Notes: generated by a model not told the origin, from the sequence alone. A stretch of 64,000 nucleotides of DNA from Pestalotiopsis fici W106-1 (GCF_000516985.1 NW_006917099.1:822685-886684), one strand, 5' to 3'; shown: positions 44,655-56,851, numbered from the stretch's first letter. A program made the numbers and translations.

Positions 44655-46132
44655 TGCTTTGGCTCGCTAGAGTACATGTGCAGTCTGCACATTTTGCCCA
44701 TTTGACGAGTTACGACTGAAACGATTATTGCATTATCCTCTCCTGGTTCTTGGCGTTGACTATACCATGGAAAAAAAAAGCCATCAGCGACTGGAGTACC
44801 GGACTGGGAGACCCTTATAGAAAAACGCCCAGCACTGCGCCTCACGGCCTTCCTGTTTATTGTTTGGGGTCGTAATGATGATCCGTGTCTGAGTACATAA
44901 TCACGATGCTTGGCGTAATGCGCCACATGCCGGCATTCTTTCCAGGTTGATTTCAAGAGCGACAGGGGGCCTTTGTATTACATTTTTGCGCTTTTATGGT
45001 TTTGGGATGGATTGTCCCTGGTGTTGAAGGCTTGCGAAGGCGTTTGTCGACAGACGTTTGTCCTGTAGGCAGGGAATCATGACACCACGAGTACAAGACT
45101 TGACGTACATTTGGAGTTGATGCAGGATAAGCGTTTCAGGTTCATCATTCATTCATTTATTGTGCCAGGGAGGCACTTGCAACCAGCGTGAGAAGGAAAT
45201 GGAGGATATTGGAGTTGAATGATTTGGTCGGTTTCAGCCTTAATACTTTCGGTAGCGAAATAGCGGAGGTCAACATTGTTTTTTGACACTTTTCCTACAC
45301 ATGATTGTACCAGAAATGGCAACTTGCACTTGCTTTTGTGACATGTCTATATATATTCAGGTCCGGGAATCAATTCGTATATGCAGCTGCTATTCTATGT
45401 GGTTGTGGGAGAAAGTCGTTACAGCAAATAAGATGTGGTAGGCCTCCATCAGCTTTGGCATTATGTATATTCTGTTGCTTTTCTTTCACGGCGTGGCTGG
45501 AGATGAGGGTGGGTCTGACAGGACAGCTTCTTTTCAGTATATTCTCTTCTCATTCTTTGCCACTTATATAGTTGAGGAAAATATCAAAATCGCAAAACCA
45601 TGACAATGTTGCGCCATTCCAGTCAAGGAATTTCGCCAAACTCTACTGATCCACGAAACCACCATGCTCATGTACCTCTTCACCTCCGCCTTGCTCTTAA
45701 CTCCGGCTATCTAGGCTGGGGGGTGAAGAAGTGGTTTGATTTTTATATGTTTGGGAAAGGGGAACAATGGCGCGAGAATCAAGGACCCAAAGGATAAGTC
45801 GTTGGTTGCAATGAGGCATAGGACTATACGACTGTTGGATATCAAATTGGCCGTCAGTATTAAATTCCGATTCGTGGACTGCGAATCTTATTACAGCCCT
45901 CTCAACCTACGAGTAAATGTTCCTCTTTTTTCTCTCTGGTAGATACTTGGGATGTCACTTTCATGAATGAGCACATGTCACGTTTATTTCTGAGCTTTTG
46001 AACACTTTTATTATCTCTTCCTCTCCCACGAGTGATTAGTGCATGGTATCATTCTGTCTGCGTATTAAAGGTATTGATCAACGTATTCGATGCCTTTTTG
46101 ATTCACCCTCAATAGTCTCAATCTATGCCAGG
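44655..46132. other. Convergent spacer between forkhead and CWC22 genes
   Basis: About 1.5 kb holding the 3' flanks of two convergent genes. AT-rich in 45240-46000. No gene is seen. Confidence 0.55.
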
Positions 46133-48739
46133 CTATCTGCTGCCACGGCTTACACTGCTATACCGTCTCTTCTTGAGAGGTGCGCCTCCACCTTCACTGT
46201 CAGAGCCGCTGACACTGTTTATTGTTCGTTTCCGCGGCGCACTGCTCACACTGCTCGTATTTCTACGTCTTCTGGGCGGCGGGCTTCTAGATATCGACCT
46301 CGAAGCGGGTCGGCCACGTCGCACGGGTGGTGATGGCGTTCTGGAATAGACACTACTACCGCGTCTCGCACGTCCAGGTGATGGTACGGGGCTTCGGGGG
46401 GAGAATGACTCGCGTCTGGCACCCTGAGCAGGAGCTCTTCTTGGAGGGGTGCGTGAGCGCGATGGGGTATATGAGCGGGATCGCGAGCCTGGAGAGCGAG
46501 TCGGACTGCGGCTAAGACTGCTGTACGAATATGCTCTGGGTCTGCCTTTGTTGCGTACAGGACTACGAGACCGGGAATAGCTCGCATCGCGACCACCTCT
46601 GCGTGGAGGCGGGCTTCGCGAATAGGAGTCATCTCTCCTAGTGACCTTGCGTGGCGGACTTCTAGACCTACTATAGGATGGCGACCGCGACCGCGACCGC
46701 GACCTGGAGTAGCTCCGGCCCCGACTATCGTACGAATATGATCTGCCACGTTGTCGGGGTGATCGTGACAGGGAACGTCCCCTTTTATCAATAGCCCGTC
46801 GGGGTGGTGTCCGCGAGCGCGATCGGGATGAGTAGGATGACCCTGTGTAGGAAGAATAACTTGACACTGATTCCGAATCCGAATCGTCTCGGGCAGCTGG
46901 AGCGGGTAGTGTAGGTTTTGGCATAGCCGCGAGGCGTTCTCGCATATCCTCGGTGAGCGGACCCATACCAATACTGGTGAAGTAGTTGATGGAGAATCGA
47001 ATATTCTTTGCGTTGTCGCGGGGAAACAAGCCCTCCAGACTCGGTTGCAGGATGTCGTCCTTCATTCTAGCTTGCAGCTTTGGCATGCCAAGTTCCTCGG
47101 CAATCTCCTGGAACATGATCTTGATGAAAATACGAGACGAACTAGTCGTTTCCTCCTCATTCAGGTGAATGGCTTCCAGAGTGTACCAGCCAATGGCGTC
47201 GCTGCCAAAGAGGTGACCAAACAGTCTTGCAATGTTGCGAAGTCTGTTGGTCTCGTACCGATGGCATGTCTCGTAATAAGTCTTGAAAGAGTCCTCAAAC
47301 ATCATCATCTTTTCGCGGTTGATCTTGGCAAGCCTTTCCGCGATCAAACCGAAGAACTTGGTGTATGTCTTCTCCTGCGAACAACACTCGACCACCATGG
47401 AAATCAATTCGGATTCGTACCCAGCTGGGAGCTGGACCTTTAGCAGCTTGTGCACTGCTTCTTCGGGGTCGAGTGCAGACTGGATCGTCAGATAAATCGT
47501 CTTCCTCAGGTTGACTAGGTCGGTGTTTGACTGGTCTTTGATCTCCATGGCCTTCTCTTCTTCGTCCTCATCATCCGAGCTCTCATCATCGTCGTCATCG
47601 TCCTCGTAGTCGCTGCCCTCTCCAAGAATTTCCGCCTTGAGCTGCTTGTAGGCTGCCTCATTCTCCTCCCATTTTTCATCAAACTTGAAAATGTTGAGTC
47701 CATCTTGCACATTGAGATTTGCGTCCAACTCGACTCGGTGTGTGATCTGATCACTCTCCTCAATCAGGTCCAGTTCCTCCTTGATGGGCGGGTTGTCCTT
47801 GAACTTGTCCTTTCGGATCTGGAAGGCCACCTCAATCATGTACTGAACCCTCTTGTCGATGTCTGCTTCATGCAGAATATTTCTGAACTGATCCCATACT
47901 GCATTCGAGATGGCTGGCGAGAACTCTTCGAGATGCGCACCGACCTCCTTGATCAAAGCAATTGCAATCTCCACAGAGTCGTCCGTTGGTTTTTGCAGAA
48001 GAAGGAGCAGGATTTGGGCAACAAGCATTTCGTGCACAACCTGCTGGTTGACGAGATGAGCCAGGAACATGACGGAGGATAAGCAGACAGCCTTGTCGTT
48101 TCTCTTGAAGCCCTTGCGGAACGACATGACCAGCCTCGAGACGAGCAGCTCGCCGACCTGCGGCAGCTTTGTATTGACAATAGCGGCAAAGGCGGCATAG
48201 ATGGGAGTGAAGGGCAGGGAGGCGGCCTGGGCCTTCATGATGCTGCGGCAGAAGAGGCCGCGGCCACGGATCAGGTTTTCGTTAAAGAGCTCGGGGACAA
48301 TGTGCTTGATGTTGGCAACATTGACCTTGTTGATGAGACCGTTGATGGACTTCTTGAGCGCCTCCCAGGCCATGCGCTGGTACTCCTTGGTCGTCTTGTC
48401 GGTGATCTGAGCCTGCAGGGCGCGGAGACGGGCTGGCGGTATGTACGTGCCTCCAGACCGCATCGTCAGCAGTTTTTCATATTCGGCGCGGGCGGCTGCC
48501 TGCTTCTCCTCCTCGGTTGGCGGCACTGGCGATGGCTTGCGTGGCGCAGGCGAGCGCGGCCGTCGGGGTGGTTCGTCATCGCGGTCTCGCGCGCCGCCCG
48601 GGCGATAGCTGTCGCCTCCATTGCGGGCACGACGCGGTCGGTCTCCTCCGCGCTCACGACGCGGCGAGGGAGATCTCGAAGGTCGAGATGGCGGCGCATC
48701 TGCCATTTCGCGCTGTGGCGAAGGCGACCGGGAAGACAT
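46133..48739 (-). CDS. cwc22: Pre-mRNA-splicing factor CWC22
   Basis: A single exon encodes 868 aa, starting MSSRSPSPQREM. Order of domains: an Arg/Ser/Pro-rich N-terminus (1-75), a conserved TYIPPARLRALQ lead (98-109), an MIF4G HEAT-type domain (about 125-310), an acidic run (DYEDDDDDDESSDDEDEEE, about 378-396), an MA3 domain (about 408-525), the conserved LFPRDNAKNIRFSINYFTSIG segment (written here in part: FPRDNAKNIRFSINYF), and an RS-rich tail from about 630 to the end. This is the exact CWC22 layout. CWC22 joins the spliceosome before step 1, supports Prp2-dependent activation and in metazoans delivers eIF4A3 for exon-junction complex loading. The long RS tail is normal for filamentous fungi and animals and absent in budding yeast. 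Nuclear. Confidence 0.95.
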   Translation of the reverse strand: MSSRSPSPQREMADAPPSRPSRSPSPRRERGGDRPRRARNGGDSYRPGGARDRDDEPPRRPRSPAPRKPSPVPPTEEEKQAAARAEYEKLLTMRSGGTYIPPARLRALQAQITDKTTKEYQRMAWEALKKSINGLINKVNVANIKHIVPELFNENLIRGRGLFCRSIMKAQAASLPFTPIYAAFAAIVNTKLPQVGELLVSRLVMSFRKGFKRNDKAVCLSSVMFLAHLVNQQVVHEMLVAQILLLLLQKPTDDSVEIAIALIKEVGAHLEEFSPAISNAVWDQFRNILHEADIDKRVQYMIEVAFQIRKDKFKDNPPIKEELDLIEESDQITHRVELDANLNVQDGLNIFKFDEKWEENEAAYKQLKAEILGEGSDYEDDDDDDESSDDEDEEEKAMEIKDQSNTDLVNLRKTIYLTIQSALDPEEAVHKLLKVQLPAGYESELISMVVECCSQEKTYTKFFGLIAERLAKINREKMMMFEDSFKTYYETCHRYETNRLRNIARLFGHLFGSDAIGWYTLEAIHLNEEETTSSSRIFIKIMFQEIAEELGMPKLQARMKDDILQPSLEGLFPRDNAKNIRFSINYFTSIGMGPLTEDMRERLAAMPKPTLPAPAARDDSDSESVSSYSSYTGSSYSSRSRSRTPPRRAIDKRGRSLSRSPRQRGRSYSYDSRGRSYSRSRSRSRSPSYSRSRSPPRKVTRRDDSYSRSPPPRRGGRDASYSRSRSPVRNKGRPRAYSYSSLSRSPTRSPGSRSRSYTPSRSRTPPRRAPAQGARRESFSPRSPVPSPGRARRGSSVYSRTPSPPVRRGRPASRSISRSPPPRRRRNTSSVSSAPRKRTINSVSGSDSEGGGAPLKKRRYSSVSRGSR

Positions 48740-49412
48740 GGCTGTTTACCTAGGAGCTTCCGTAGCCCAACACCACACGTTGGAGATGGGAAGAAGCCTG
48801 ATGGTAAAAGGAAAAGAAAATACAGCTCCTGGTCGTGCTTCTCAATCGCGAATTCCCTCGACCGTCGAAGGGTCCGGATGGTCGAGCGCGGAAACAACGA
48901 CAGGCAACTTGCAGTGACGTGAGAGGAGATGAGAGGAACGAAAGCTTTCAGAAGCTGGATCGTCACCTTAAACTTTTTGGCGTCGGTAACATCAATGGGC
49001 GAGGCTAAGAGTGGAGACCGAGAGGTACTGATCACATGATCCTATTGGTGCAACGCGACCCCTCTGCCCCAGTCGGAGTGCTGAGGCAGAGAAACCAGGT
49101 ACCTAATGTAACTACTAGCGTAGTAGCTTCAGTTGCCTTTTAGTTCTCCACGGCGCGCCAGTCTGGCCTCTGGCGCGCGCCCATACTAGCTACCTGTTCG
49201 CTGCCGGTGCTCGCTGAATTTAGGGGTGGGTTGAGGGCAACGGGTAATTTCTGGCCAGCTCATCCCGTATCCCAAGAAGCTTCACAAACATCAACTCCTC
49301 CAAGCACGACACACGAAACTGGACTTTTCTTCTTCTTGTCTTACGCACATCTATTCACTTCAATACACTCATTTGTGAAGGACTTTTGGCCTTCATCTTC
49401 TTGTAATCAACA
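48740..49412. other. Divergent spacer between CWC22 and DPM2 genes
   Basis: 673 bp between divergent start codons, acting as promoter for both. It contains GGCGCGCC-type strings at 49150-49180 (GGCGCGCCAG, TGGCGCGCGCC), TTCTTCTTC pyrimidine tracts close to the DPM2 ATG, and no open frame of note. Confidence 0.55.
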
Positions 49413-49847
49413 ATGGTACGTTTGCGCGCGTCTACCCCCGTTCACTGCTACCCCCCAAATGCGCTGCTGCGCATCCAGGAACTTCAACTAACTCGCCCGG
49501 TTTCCAACCAAACAGCTTGACAAACTCGTCGGTCTCGCCATGCTTGTGGCCGCCTCTGTCGTCTTTCTTTACTATACCATCTGGACGCTGGCAATGGTAC
49601 GTCTTCTCTCTCGCCATGGGCTCACTCTCTTGACCCCCCTTGCTAATGATCTTTTGATGTGCAGCCCTTTGTCGATGCAGACCACCCCCTTCACAGCATC
49701 TTCCCGCCGCGCGTCTGGGCCATTCGCATCCCCGTCATCTTGGTCCTTCTCGGCTCCGCTGTCGTGGGCTCCTTCCTCAGTGTTGTCATGATCCGAAGCA
49801 ACCGCAAGAAGGCTGCAAAGGCTGCCGCTGCCAAGAAGAAGGCTTAA
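49413..49847 (+). CDS. dpm2: Dolichol phosphate-mannose synthase regulatory subunit DPM2
   Basis: Three exons: 49413-49415 (the ATG alone), 49516-49596, 49665-49847; 88 aa. Exon 1 and exon 2 both end ATG followed by GTACGT. The protein starts M|LDKLVGLAMLVAASVVF and has two hydrophobic helices separated by a short luminal or cytosolic loop (MPFVDADHPLHSIFPPR), then a Lys/Ala-rich tail (KKAAKAAAAKKKA), which matches DPM2 in size and topology. DPM2 anchors and stabilises the DPM1 catalytic subunit with DPM3 in the ER membrane; Dol-P-Man feeds N-glycosylation, O-mannosylation and GPI synthesis. The C-terminal Lys run could serve ER retention. The intron-separated initiator codon is why the gene is easily missed. 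Confidence 0.93.
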
Positions 49848-50488
49848 ACAGGCTGCCGAATGTATCTCCTGAAAGGGAGAGAGAGAAGAGGACACCCAAT
49901 GTACAAGCTGGAAGACGAAACAATCAATCTCGATGACTCGAATGAGCCGCCATGATACGTGCAACTATGCCAAGGAAGATGCCAAATCACCTGGACAAGA
50001 CAAGTCTCGGTCACAACCTACACAGCACCATGTCAACCCCCCGGAGTGGTTAGCTGGATATACGTGAATTCGGAAATGATTTCACAAGTGTCGAAAAAAA
50101 AAATGATATAAATAATAATCTATCTATGAACACATCGCTTTATTACAGTATTCAAACTGCTTGGTTATAGTCTACTATTCTGATGAGTATTGTATGAACA
50201 CACTGAACTCCTATACTCCAACAGGGATATACCATATGCCATCTCGTCTACACCAAGTGAATGTCAATGGCCAACCAGCCATGCAATACTAAGTTTTTAT
50301 GATAATGGACCAAAAAACATGAAGACAAGCTACTCTGCTCAAACCCTCTGCTAAGACGCGATGTGATGCAATGTCCTGAATGAACTCTCGATGCGTCTAT
50401 GTATGCAATACTTCTGAATACTTCAATACAAAAGGGACTCTTATTTCACATGTCAGTGTCAAGCACCCTGCAAGCGGAGATTTCCAGT
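49848..50488. other. Convergent spacer between DPM2 and BCAS3-like genes
   Basis: 641 bp with the 3' flanks of both genes; A run at 50095-50104; AT-rich. No gene is seen. Confidence 0.55.
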
Positions 50489-53400
50489 TCAGACTCTCTG
50501 ATCGGCAAAATCAAGAACCTCGCAATCATCCTCAAAGAAGCCGTCTTCGTCAGCGTCCGACAATCGATTGCCGCCCCGACGACGACGAGTGGTGATGACA
50601 ATCTGCTCGTCGTTATCGCCAACTTGCATGACCCGTTCCATAGCCGAGGCTGGCAAGGCACGGTGCTCGTCAATGCTGCTGTTGGTGAGGTCTTCTTCCA
50701 CCATGATGCCGAGATCAATCTGAATGGCGGGTATGCTTTGACCAAAAGCCCATGCGGTCGATCTGGTCTCGGTCTTCTCTCCTTGATTCTGCTGCTTCTT
50801 CTTTGACTTGCGGGATGGTGCTGGAGCATCGTCCAACGTTGTGGCATCCAACAATTGTGTCACAGTGGCGAGTGGGGACTGTCCACTCTCTTGGCTTGTC
50901 TCGAAGAGAGCAACCCGACGATCCGTATGGAAGGGCTGATATGGCGCACTCGTCTCGATCTCTGCTTGGGGGATCGATGACTCCGGGTTGAGATCAGAGT
51001 TGCTAGGACGAGGACGGGGATTCAGCACGAGAGTGTTTCCCCCATCATAGTCTGGGTTGTTGAAGTCCAAGTCTTCCTCTGGCTCTATAGAGCGCTTGAC
51101 GATAGGTGCAAGGACATCATTGGGCAAGCTCTTGAGCTTAAAGTCCTTATAACGGCTGCCCCGCGAGGTCCTGCTCTTAGTCTGACGAGTTTTACTGGGG
51201 AACATTCTCACTAGACCGTCACCAGCGACGAATAGCGTGGGGTACTTTCGACCCGTAATCCAACACACACACGAGATACCCGGGGCTTGGCTGCTCATAG
51301 GTAGACTGACGCGGTTCTCGGCATTCTGGCGCATTTGGTTGATGGCTGTCGCAGTGTTGCCGAGAGAGTGACTAATTCCAGCAGCCAACACCTTGCCTCC
51401 ATATCCAGCTTGGCCCATGAGGCTAGATGCTGTGTGCGCGTTGGAGCTGCTTCGGCGGCGATGATCGATCAATGGTTTGGCGGCGCCATATGCAGAGGTG
51501 AGCACATTTGAAGCCATGCTGACGGCCGAGGTGCTCTCTGCTGCTGCCGGACTGGACTCTTGGGGCTTTGTCCTGCGTCGAGGTGGTGGCCAAACGTAAG
51601 CACTGGACGGCATGTCAAGCAGGTGAACGGTGCCTCGCTCAGTGACCATGGCAGCGCGCTCACCGTTTGGCTTGGTCCATGCCACGTCAACGATCCGGGC
51701 TACAGTCATTCTGGAGAACTGGGCAATCTGTCTGACGCGTGTCGCATGTCCGCCTGATGGCGTCGTACCGTTCTGAAGAGCCGACGACTTGCTGTGTTGG
51801 ATCTTCATCAGATCCCACACCGTCTGCACGTCTCCCTTTGTGCTAGCAGTAAAAAGGGATAAGCCAGTTGGAGAGAATGACAAGAAACTGCATCCAAGCG
51901 GGACTTTAAAGGTGGTAATGTGATGAATCGAAGTTGAGTTGGCAAGGCTTTCGAGATCAAGAATCGATACCAAGCCCGGTTCCTTGGTGACTGCTTGACC
52001 AGAGACACCATATGTCGGAGGAAACTGTGACGCTTCCGCCCTGCTAGAAAATTGTCCAGTCCATGGAGGCGATCCCACGGAAGGAGAACGGCTTTGGGAC
52101 TGTGGGCTTGGCTGCTTCCAATAGTTGTTCCAAAGCTGCATTCCCTGTTTTCCGACCCATCGCGCACCCTGGATCACCTCCTGAGTGGTTTCTCTCATGA
52201 TCTTGTTCATAACACCATTCGACGACGGTTGGTCTAAATCAGCACTTTCGCTAGGCAGAACGGGTGATGTCAAAGTATTGAGTCCGGGCGCTCTGCCATC
52301 AATGGGGACACCGATGGAGGCATTGAGCGCTATTTGCGAAGAGGGGGCTGGAGGGCAGTATGCTATCCATCTGCCAGAGATACTGACAATGGGCATCTGG
52401 GGACTTTGCCTAGGCGGGATCGGATTGTGACTTCGGTTTTCTTCAGAAGATGCATCGCCCTTCAAAGCTTGCTGCAAGCTTGTCCATAGCTTGCCCACAC
52501 ATCGAAATTCTACTCGAGCTTTCTCGCTAATCTTGTAGTCCCGGAAGATCCAGCACTCGCCAGTGGTGCCTGAAGAAACAATGATGCTGCCGCCATCCGC
52601 CCTGATTTGAAGGGCCCCAGTGGGTGGCGGGCTCCGGAACATTGGGTTCTGGACGGAAGACTTGATGGGTATCCGAGGCGCGTGTAAGAGCGTCCCGACC
52701 AGAGCGTTTGTTCTCAGGGAATAGATTTCAACCGTGGTTTGATAGGCCTCAATCGCCGGTAATGGTTTACCCATACTGATCGGTCTCTGGCTCGTCTCAG
52801 ATTCAGGCGTATCGATGCCCTCCATTTTGGGGCTGCCCATGGCATCGTATCGTGTCTCGACTATATCCGGGACTTGTGGAGCCAAAACTGGCCCGTGAAC
52901 GACGACAGCGACAAGCGGATACACTTCATTGTCCTCTCCACTACTTGTCCAGGGAAGAATCTTGGCATTATAGACGCCTCCGCGAAGTCCTTTTAGGCTC
53001 GCAAGAGGCTCTACACCTCGCTTTGACACGGAGTAAACATCCAAGCCACCTTCATACCCAGCCAAGACAACATTGTTGCCAGTGATACCATGGACAAGAT
53101 TTGAGCTAGGACAGGTATCAAAACCAAAATAGTAGCCGCGCTCGCCTGCCTTGAGCCCGTCTTGCGGGCCGAGATCAAGATCTAGATCTGGAGCCCCGTA
53201 GAAATGAGCTTGTGCTTGATGCGGCAGGGGTGGATTAGCTGCCATGCGAGGCTTGGAAAAGGGCGAATGCATCGAGCCCCGCCTGATACCGGGAGGTGAA
53301 GAAGCCTGAGAACGAATATCATGGCCTTGGTAGTGGTTATCCATATGAAAGCTCAAAGGCCGACGACCCGCAGTTGGCGGCGACGCCGAGACAGCATAGT

Positions 53401-53994
53401 TATTAGCGGCAGCTCTCTGCTGTATCCAGGCAGGATGAGGTTTGTGATCCTCATATGACGAGGGTTGAGTAGGCGGTGACTCGCCCATAAGACTAATCAG
53501 GTTGGGCGAGCCGGCAAGCGCACCATGGTTCTTTGTCCATTCACTCATGCTAGGAGCAGTGCTAGTAGCAACAGATGTCCCAGTCACTTCATCCAAAGTC
53601 GGAGAGGCTGCAGTCGAGTTTCTGCTGGTGGGAATCGCAGCTGGCGCTGTTGGCTTCATCTCGGGCGTCTGTTCTGGACTGGGAGGAGATTCCGGCATCG
53701 GGGAAACCACCTCTTTGACGGGGGCACCGTTTCTGTGAGACGAGCAAGAATCAGCACCATAAATACGACTATAGTTGATTCATTCTGGGGAACTTGATGG
53801 ATACGTACGGGAACTTGGCCCCATGTTTTGTCACCGCAGCATAGACTCCTCCGCTATCTTTCGCATTCTTGTCCTTTTTCTTGGAACCTGAATCAGAATC
53901 ACAAGGTCAGCTATTACTTCCACACTTGAGAGGCCCCTTTCTGCGCCGGAGAGAAGAGAGAGGACAAGTATACTGGAGAAGACGCACCAGGCAT
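50489..53994 (-). CDS. BCAS3-like WD40 beta-propeller protein
   Basis: Three exons: 53994-53988 (7 nt, ATG CCT G), 53887-53809, 53732-50489; about 1109 aa. The N-terminus reads MPGSKKKDKNAKDSGG across the junctions. The long exon alone has only a GTG start, so the upstream exons are needed. Residues about 30-200 are disordered (Pro/Ser-rich). The propeller begins near NNVVLAGYEGGLDVYSV and returns after an insert with the block LGCSFLSFSPTGLSLFTAS, then RIVDVAWTKPNGERAAMVTERGTVHLLDMP, shown here only by short names (GCSFLSFSPTGLSLF; RAAMVTERGTVHLL). This pattern resembles BCAS3/PROPPIN-related proteins, which bind phosphoinositides at autophagy sites in animals. A fungal role is not established. 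The C-terminal 200 residues are acidic and disordered. Confidence 0.78.
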
Positions 53995-54880
53995 TCAAGA
54001 AGCGTTACCAGAATGCTGGAAGACAGTTTCCTGCCCACCAGCTGAGCGGCTCTGGTAGGAGCCTAGCTCGAGGAAGGTGTCGCAAAGCGGGTGCAGGTCG
54101 ACACGGTGAAAGTAGTTCCGATGATCACGTCGACTTGTCTATGTTGTTGTATTCGGTATCGTATGAACGAGTCTGGGCAACGAGTCGAGCGGACCGGCGA
54201 GAACAAGAGAGCAACAACGAGCGCGAGTTACGCGCCTGTCGTTCGAGAGCAGCGGGGGAGGGGAAGCTGGAGAGATAAAGGAGTGGATGATCCCAGCCGA
54301 GGCGAACACAATGACTACACAAGGAGGTTGCCTGGCACCACACGGAGTTTGATTTTCTGTCGACTGCGAAAAGAATGAGACGATTTGCAATCAAGAAGCG
54401 TACGAGTATAGTTGAGAGTATGGATTTGGAAGAATATGACAAACGGAGCAGAAGGATCACAACACAACAAGCAGTAGCAACAAGACGACGAGACGAGACA
54501 GAACCGGAGGCCAGGACCCAGGATCGGCGACTCGGACAGGCAGGGCGGGAGATAGGTACACTGATACCTACCCACTACCTGGGCGGACATGGACAAGCGC
54601 GGGGCAGATGGCCTATGGCTCACAACTATGGGTCATGCCGAAACCAGGGTCAGTCAGGTCAGCAGCTGGGCCAAGGCAAGCATGGGGCCAAGATTGGAAT
54701 GGAGGTTAGAGGTCGCAATCGGGGTGCCGCTGCCATTGTACAAATGAATACACCACGGTACGTAGTATATTTAGGTACATTGCCCAACCGGATCACAGAC
54801 AAAGTACAGGATGCCATGTACATGTAATCTGCTCTGGATAATGTAGGATGCATGACACCCCACCCTCTTCATATTCCTCT

Positions 54881-54914
54881 GTCTCTCTCTCTCTCTTTCT
54901 TTCTCTCTCTCTAT
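54881..54914. repeat. CT microsatellite
   Basis: An almost pure (CT)n tract interrupted by two TTT/TTC positions. Likely polymorphic. It sits in a promoter-length spacer. Confidence 0.8.
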
Positions 54915-55565
54915 CAACGGTAACTGTAGCACCAGCAATATAGACCGTTCTAACCCGGCAGATCTGAGGGTGTTGCCGTGTAAGTTTATTAAGGTCAACC
55001 GGCATCTGGGCATACTTTCTGGTTCCTTGTGCCCTGCATAAAACAGAAGAGCAAGGCGCTTGTGTAGGGGGGTCCTGGTGGAGATGGAAAGCTTTAATCG
55101 CTGTACCATTGGCAGATTGGGGGCGATCTCGAGCTGCTAGTTGGTGCCACGGGTAACTTGTAATTCACCGCAATGTAGCGGGGGGAGGTTGTGCAGCGAT
55201 GATGGGGGGGTAAAACTCCCCGCTCTCCAGAGTCTCCAGAGTGCCGCTTTCCAATGCCCCCCTCCCCCAATGGGACGCATGGCAGCGTGAATGTACCTAC
55301 ATTACCTACCAACCAACTGTGTTGAATGTCCATGACGCAGATCAGAGTCCACAACAGCGGGCTGCGGCGGCCACGTTCTGGCTTCGTTCGGCGTCCAGAA
55401 CTTCCCAGCGGCATGGCATGGAATGGGTTTCGATTGGGAGGTAACAATGACAGCGTCCCGACACTACCGAATTCAGGTGAGACCACGCAGGAACGTCATC
55501 TGTTTTTGTCCTCTGATCAACGCTGGAATCTACATTCGTGTACCTAATCTACCTACTTACCTACC

Positions 55566-55591
55566 TCTTCTTCTTCTTCTTCTTCTTCTTT
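55566..55591. repeat. CTT trinucleotide microsatellite
   Basis: About eight consecutive CTT units followed by TT and GGGG. Non-coding context. Confidence 0.8.
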
Positions 55592-56167
55592 TGGGGCTCT
55601 CCTGGAAACCCATTACATGGCTTATGAGAATGATGCAGGCACAACTCTCACTTGGTGGCCGGCGTCACCTTTTAGTCACACGATAAACCCCTCCTCAGAT
55701 CGATCCAACGAGGCGGGAAGGGGTCTTCTTTCAAGCATTTGTGAGATCGATCAGCAGCATTCTTTTTAGTAAACCCGCTCTTTGAAAATGGCCAAACTCT
55801 ATTGTTGCGCTTCCACTCTCCTTCACGTCTAGGCAGGTTCTAGCCAAGGACCCTACCGTGCTATGTATGTATGGGAGGACCCTTTGCCTGCCCAACAACA
55901 CAGCCTGACGAGGTCCCCCGACTAAGGAGCATGGCGCGGCAAGCTTCTTGGTCAGCTGATGCCGGTCATTAACGGGAAGACGGACCACGAGGACTGTCCA
56001 ACTTACCGTAGATAAGCGTCTGTGACTGCGCCAATTGTCCCATTTGTCAACATTTCACGAATTCCACCCTTTGCAATGGCCATTATGTGGTTCCTTTGTT
56101 TGAGGACGGCATTGGCAGGATTCCAACCGTCTAGAAGCTCATCTGCGAATACCGGTTACGTCACATC

Positions 56168-56198
56168 GATAAGAGATAGACGATAAGCGTATCTTATC
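56168..56198. promoter_or_regulatory. Cluster of four GATA sites
   Basis: GATAAG (56168-56173), GATAG (56175-56179), GATAAG (56182-56187) and inverted CTTATC (56193-56198) occur within 31 bp, about 650-690 bp upstream of the PP2C start. GATA-family regulators (nitrogen, light or iron) recognise HGATAR and often need closely paired sites. Confidence 0.35.
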
Positions 56199-56851
56199 CG
56201 CAGAGCTCCGGTTGTCATCCTTCCAAGCATCATGGGATTAGTCAGACGGCTGAGTGTATCACTCGAAATAGACCTGATGAGCTTGACATAAAAACACAAT
56301 ATGTATAAGCTTTCGGTTTCAAAATAATACTTGCTCTTGTAGGTATGCGTACATGGACCATAGGGGAATGATGGCTGAGTCGCTATATTGAAACCGATAA
56401 TGGGGACCCCGTGAGCGGAGAACACCGATGACCTCGACTAGGCGATGGTTGGTTAAGTTTCATCCTGCATAATTTGCATAAACTACATGCGGCCTAATCA
56501 AATGCGTACACGAGGAGAGTAGGAAGTTGACGAAATGGTGATGGCCTCATAAAGCAGTGATGAGCCGTCATTAAATAATGGAAATAAGACCTCACAGAAC
56601 CAGTGATTCTGAAGCGTCTAGGTTGGATTTATTATACTGTACTATGGTGACCAGCGACCAGCCCAATTCCCCATAAGTTATGCCCCAGAGCTAAAGTTAC
56701 CCTTTTCGAAATCTCGCCAATATTAGGACAGACGAAATGATTTGTCGCCTGCTACTATATGCTACAAGGTGAACATATAGTGGTGGGTATATTGCTCATA
56801 CCGAATACAAGCCTCTTGCACCGCTGCCTAGGATCAAAACCACCACCAATC

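Larger units (their letters stand above)
53995..56851. other. Divergent intergenic region with simple repeats
   Basis: About 2.9 kb between the BCAS3-like and PP2C start codons. It has a CT-rich microsatellite (54881-54914), a CTT microsatellite (55566-55591), several TACCTAC strings, and a cluster of GATA sites (56168-56198). Open frames are unconvincing. The frame that precedes the PP2C ATG from 56759 is treated as leader. Confidence 0.5.

Noticed and set aside
46246..46971. 241-aa minus-strand frame overlapping the RS tail of CWC22
   Set aside because: Same strand but another frame of RS codons; repetitive Arg/His/Pro sequence is a by-product of the repeats.
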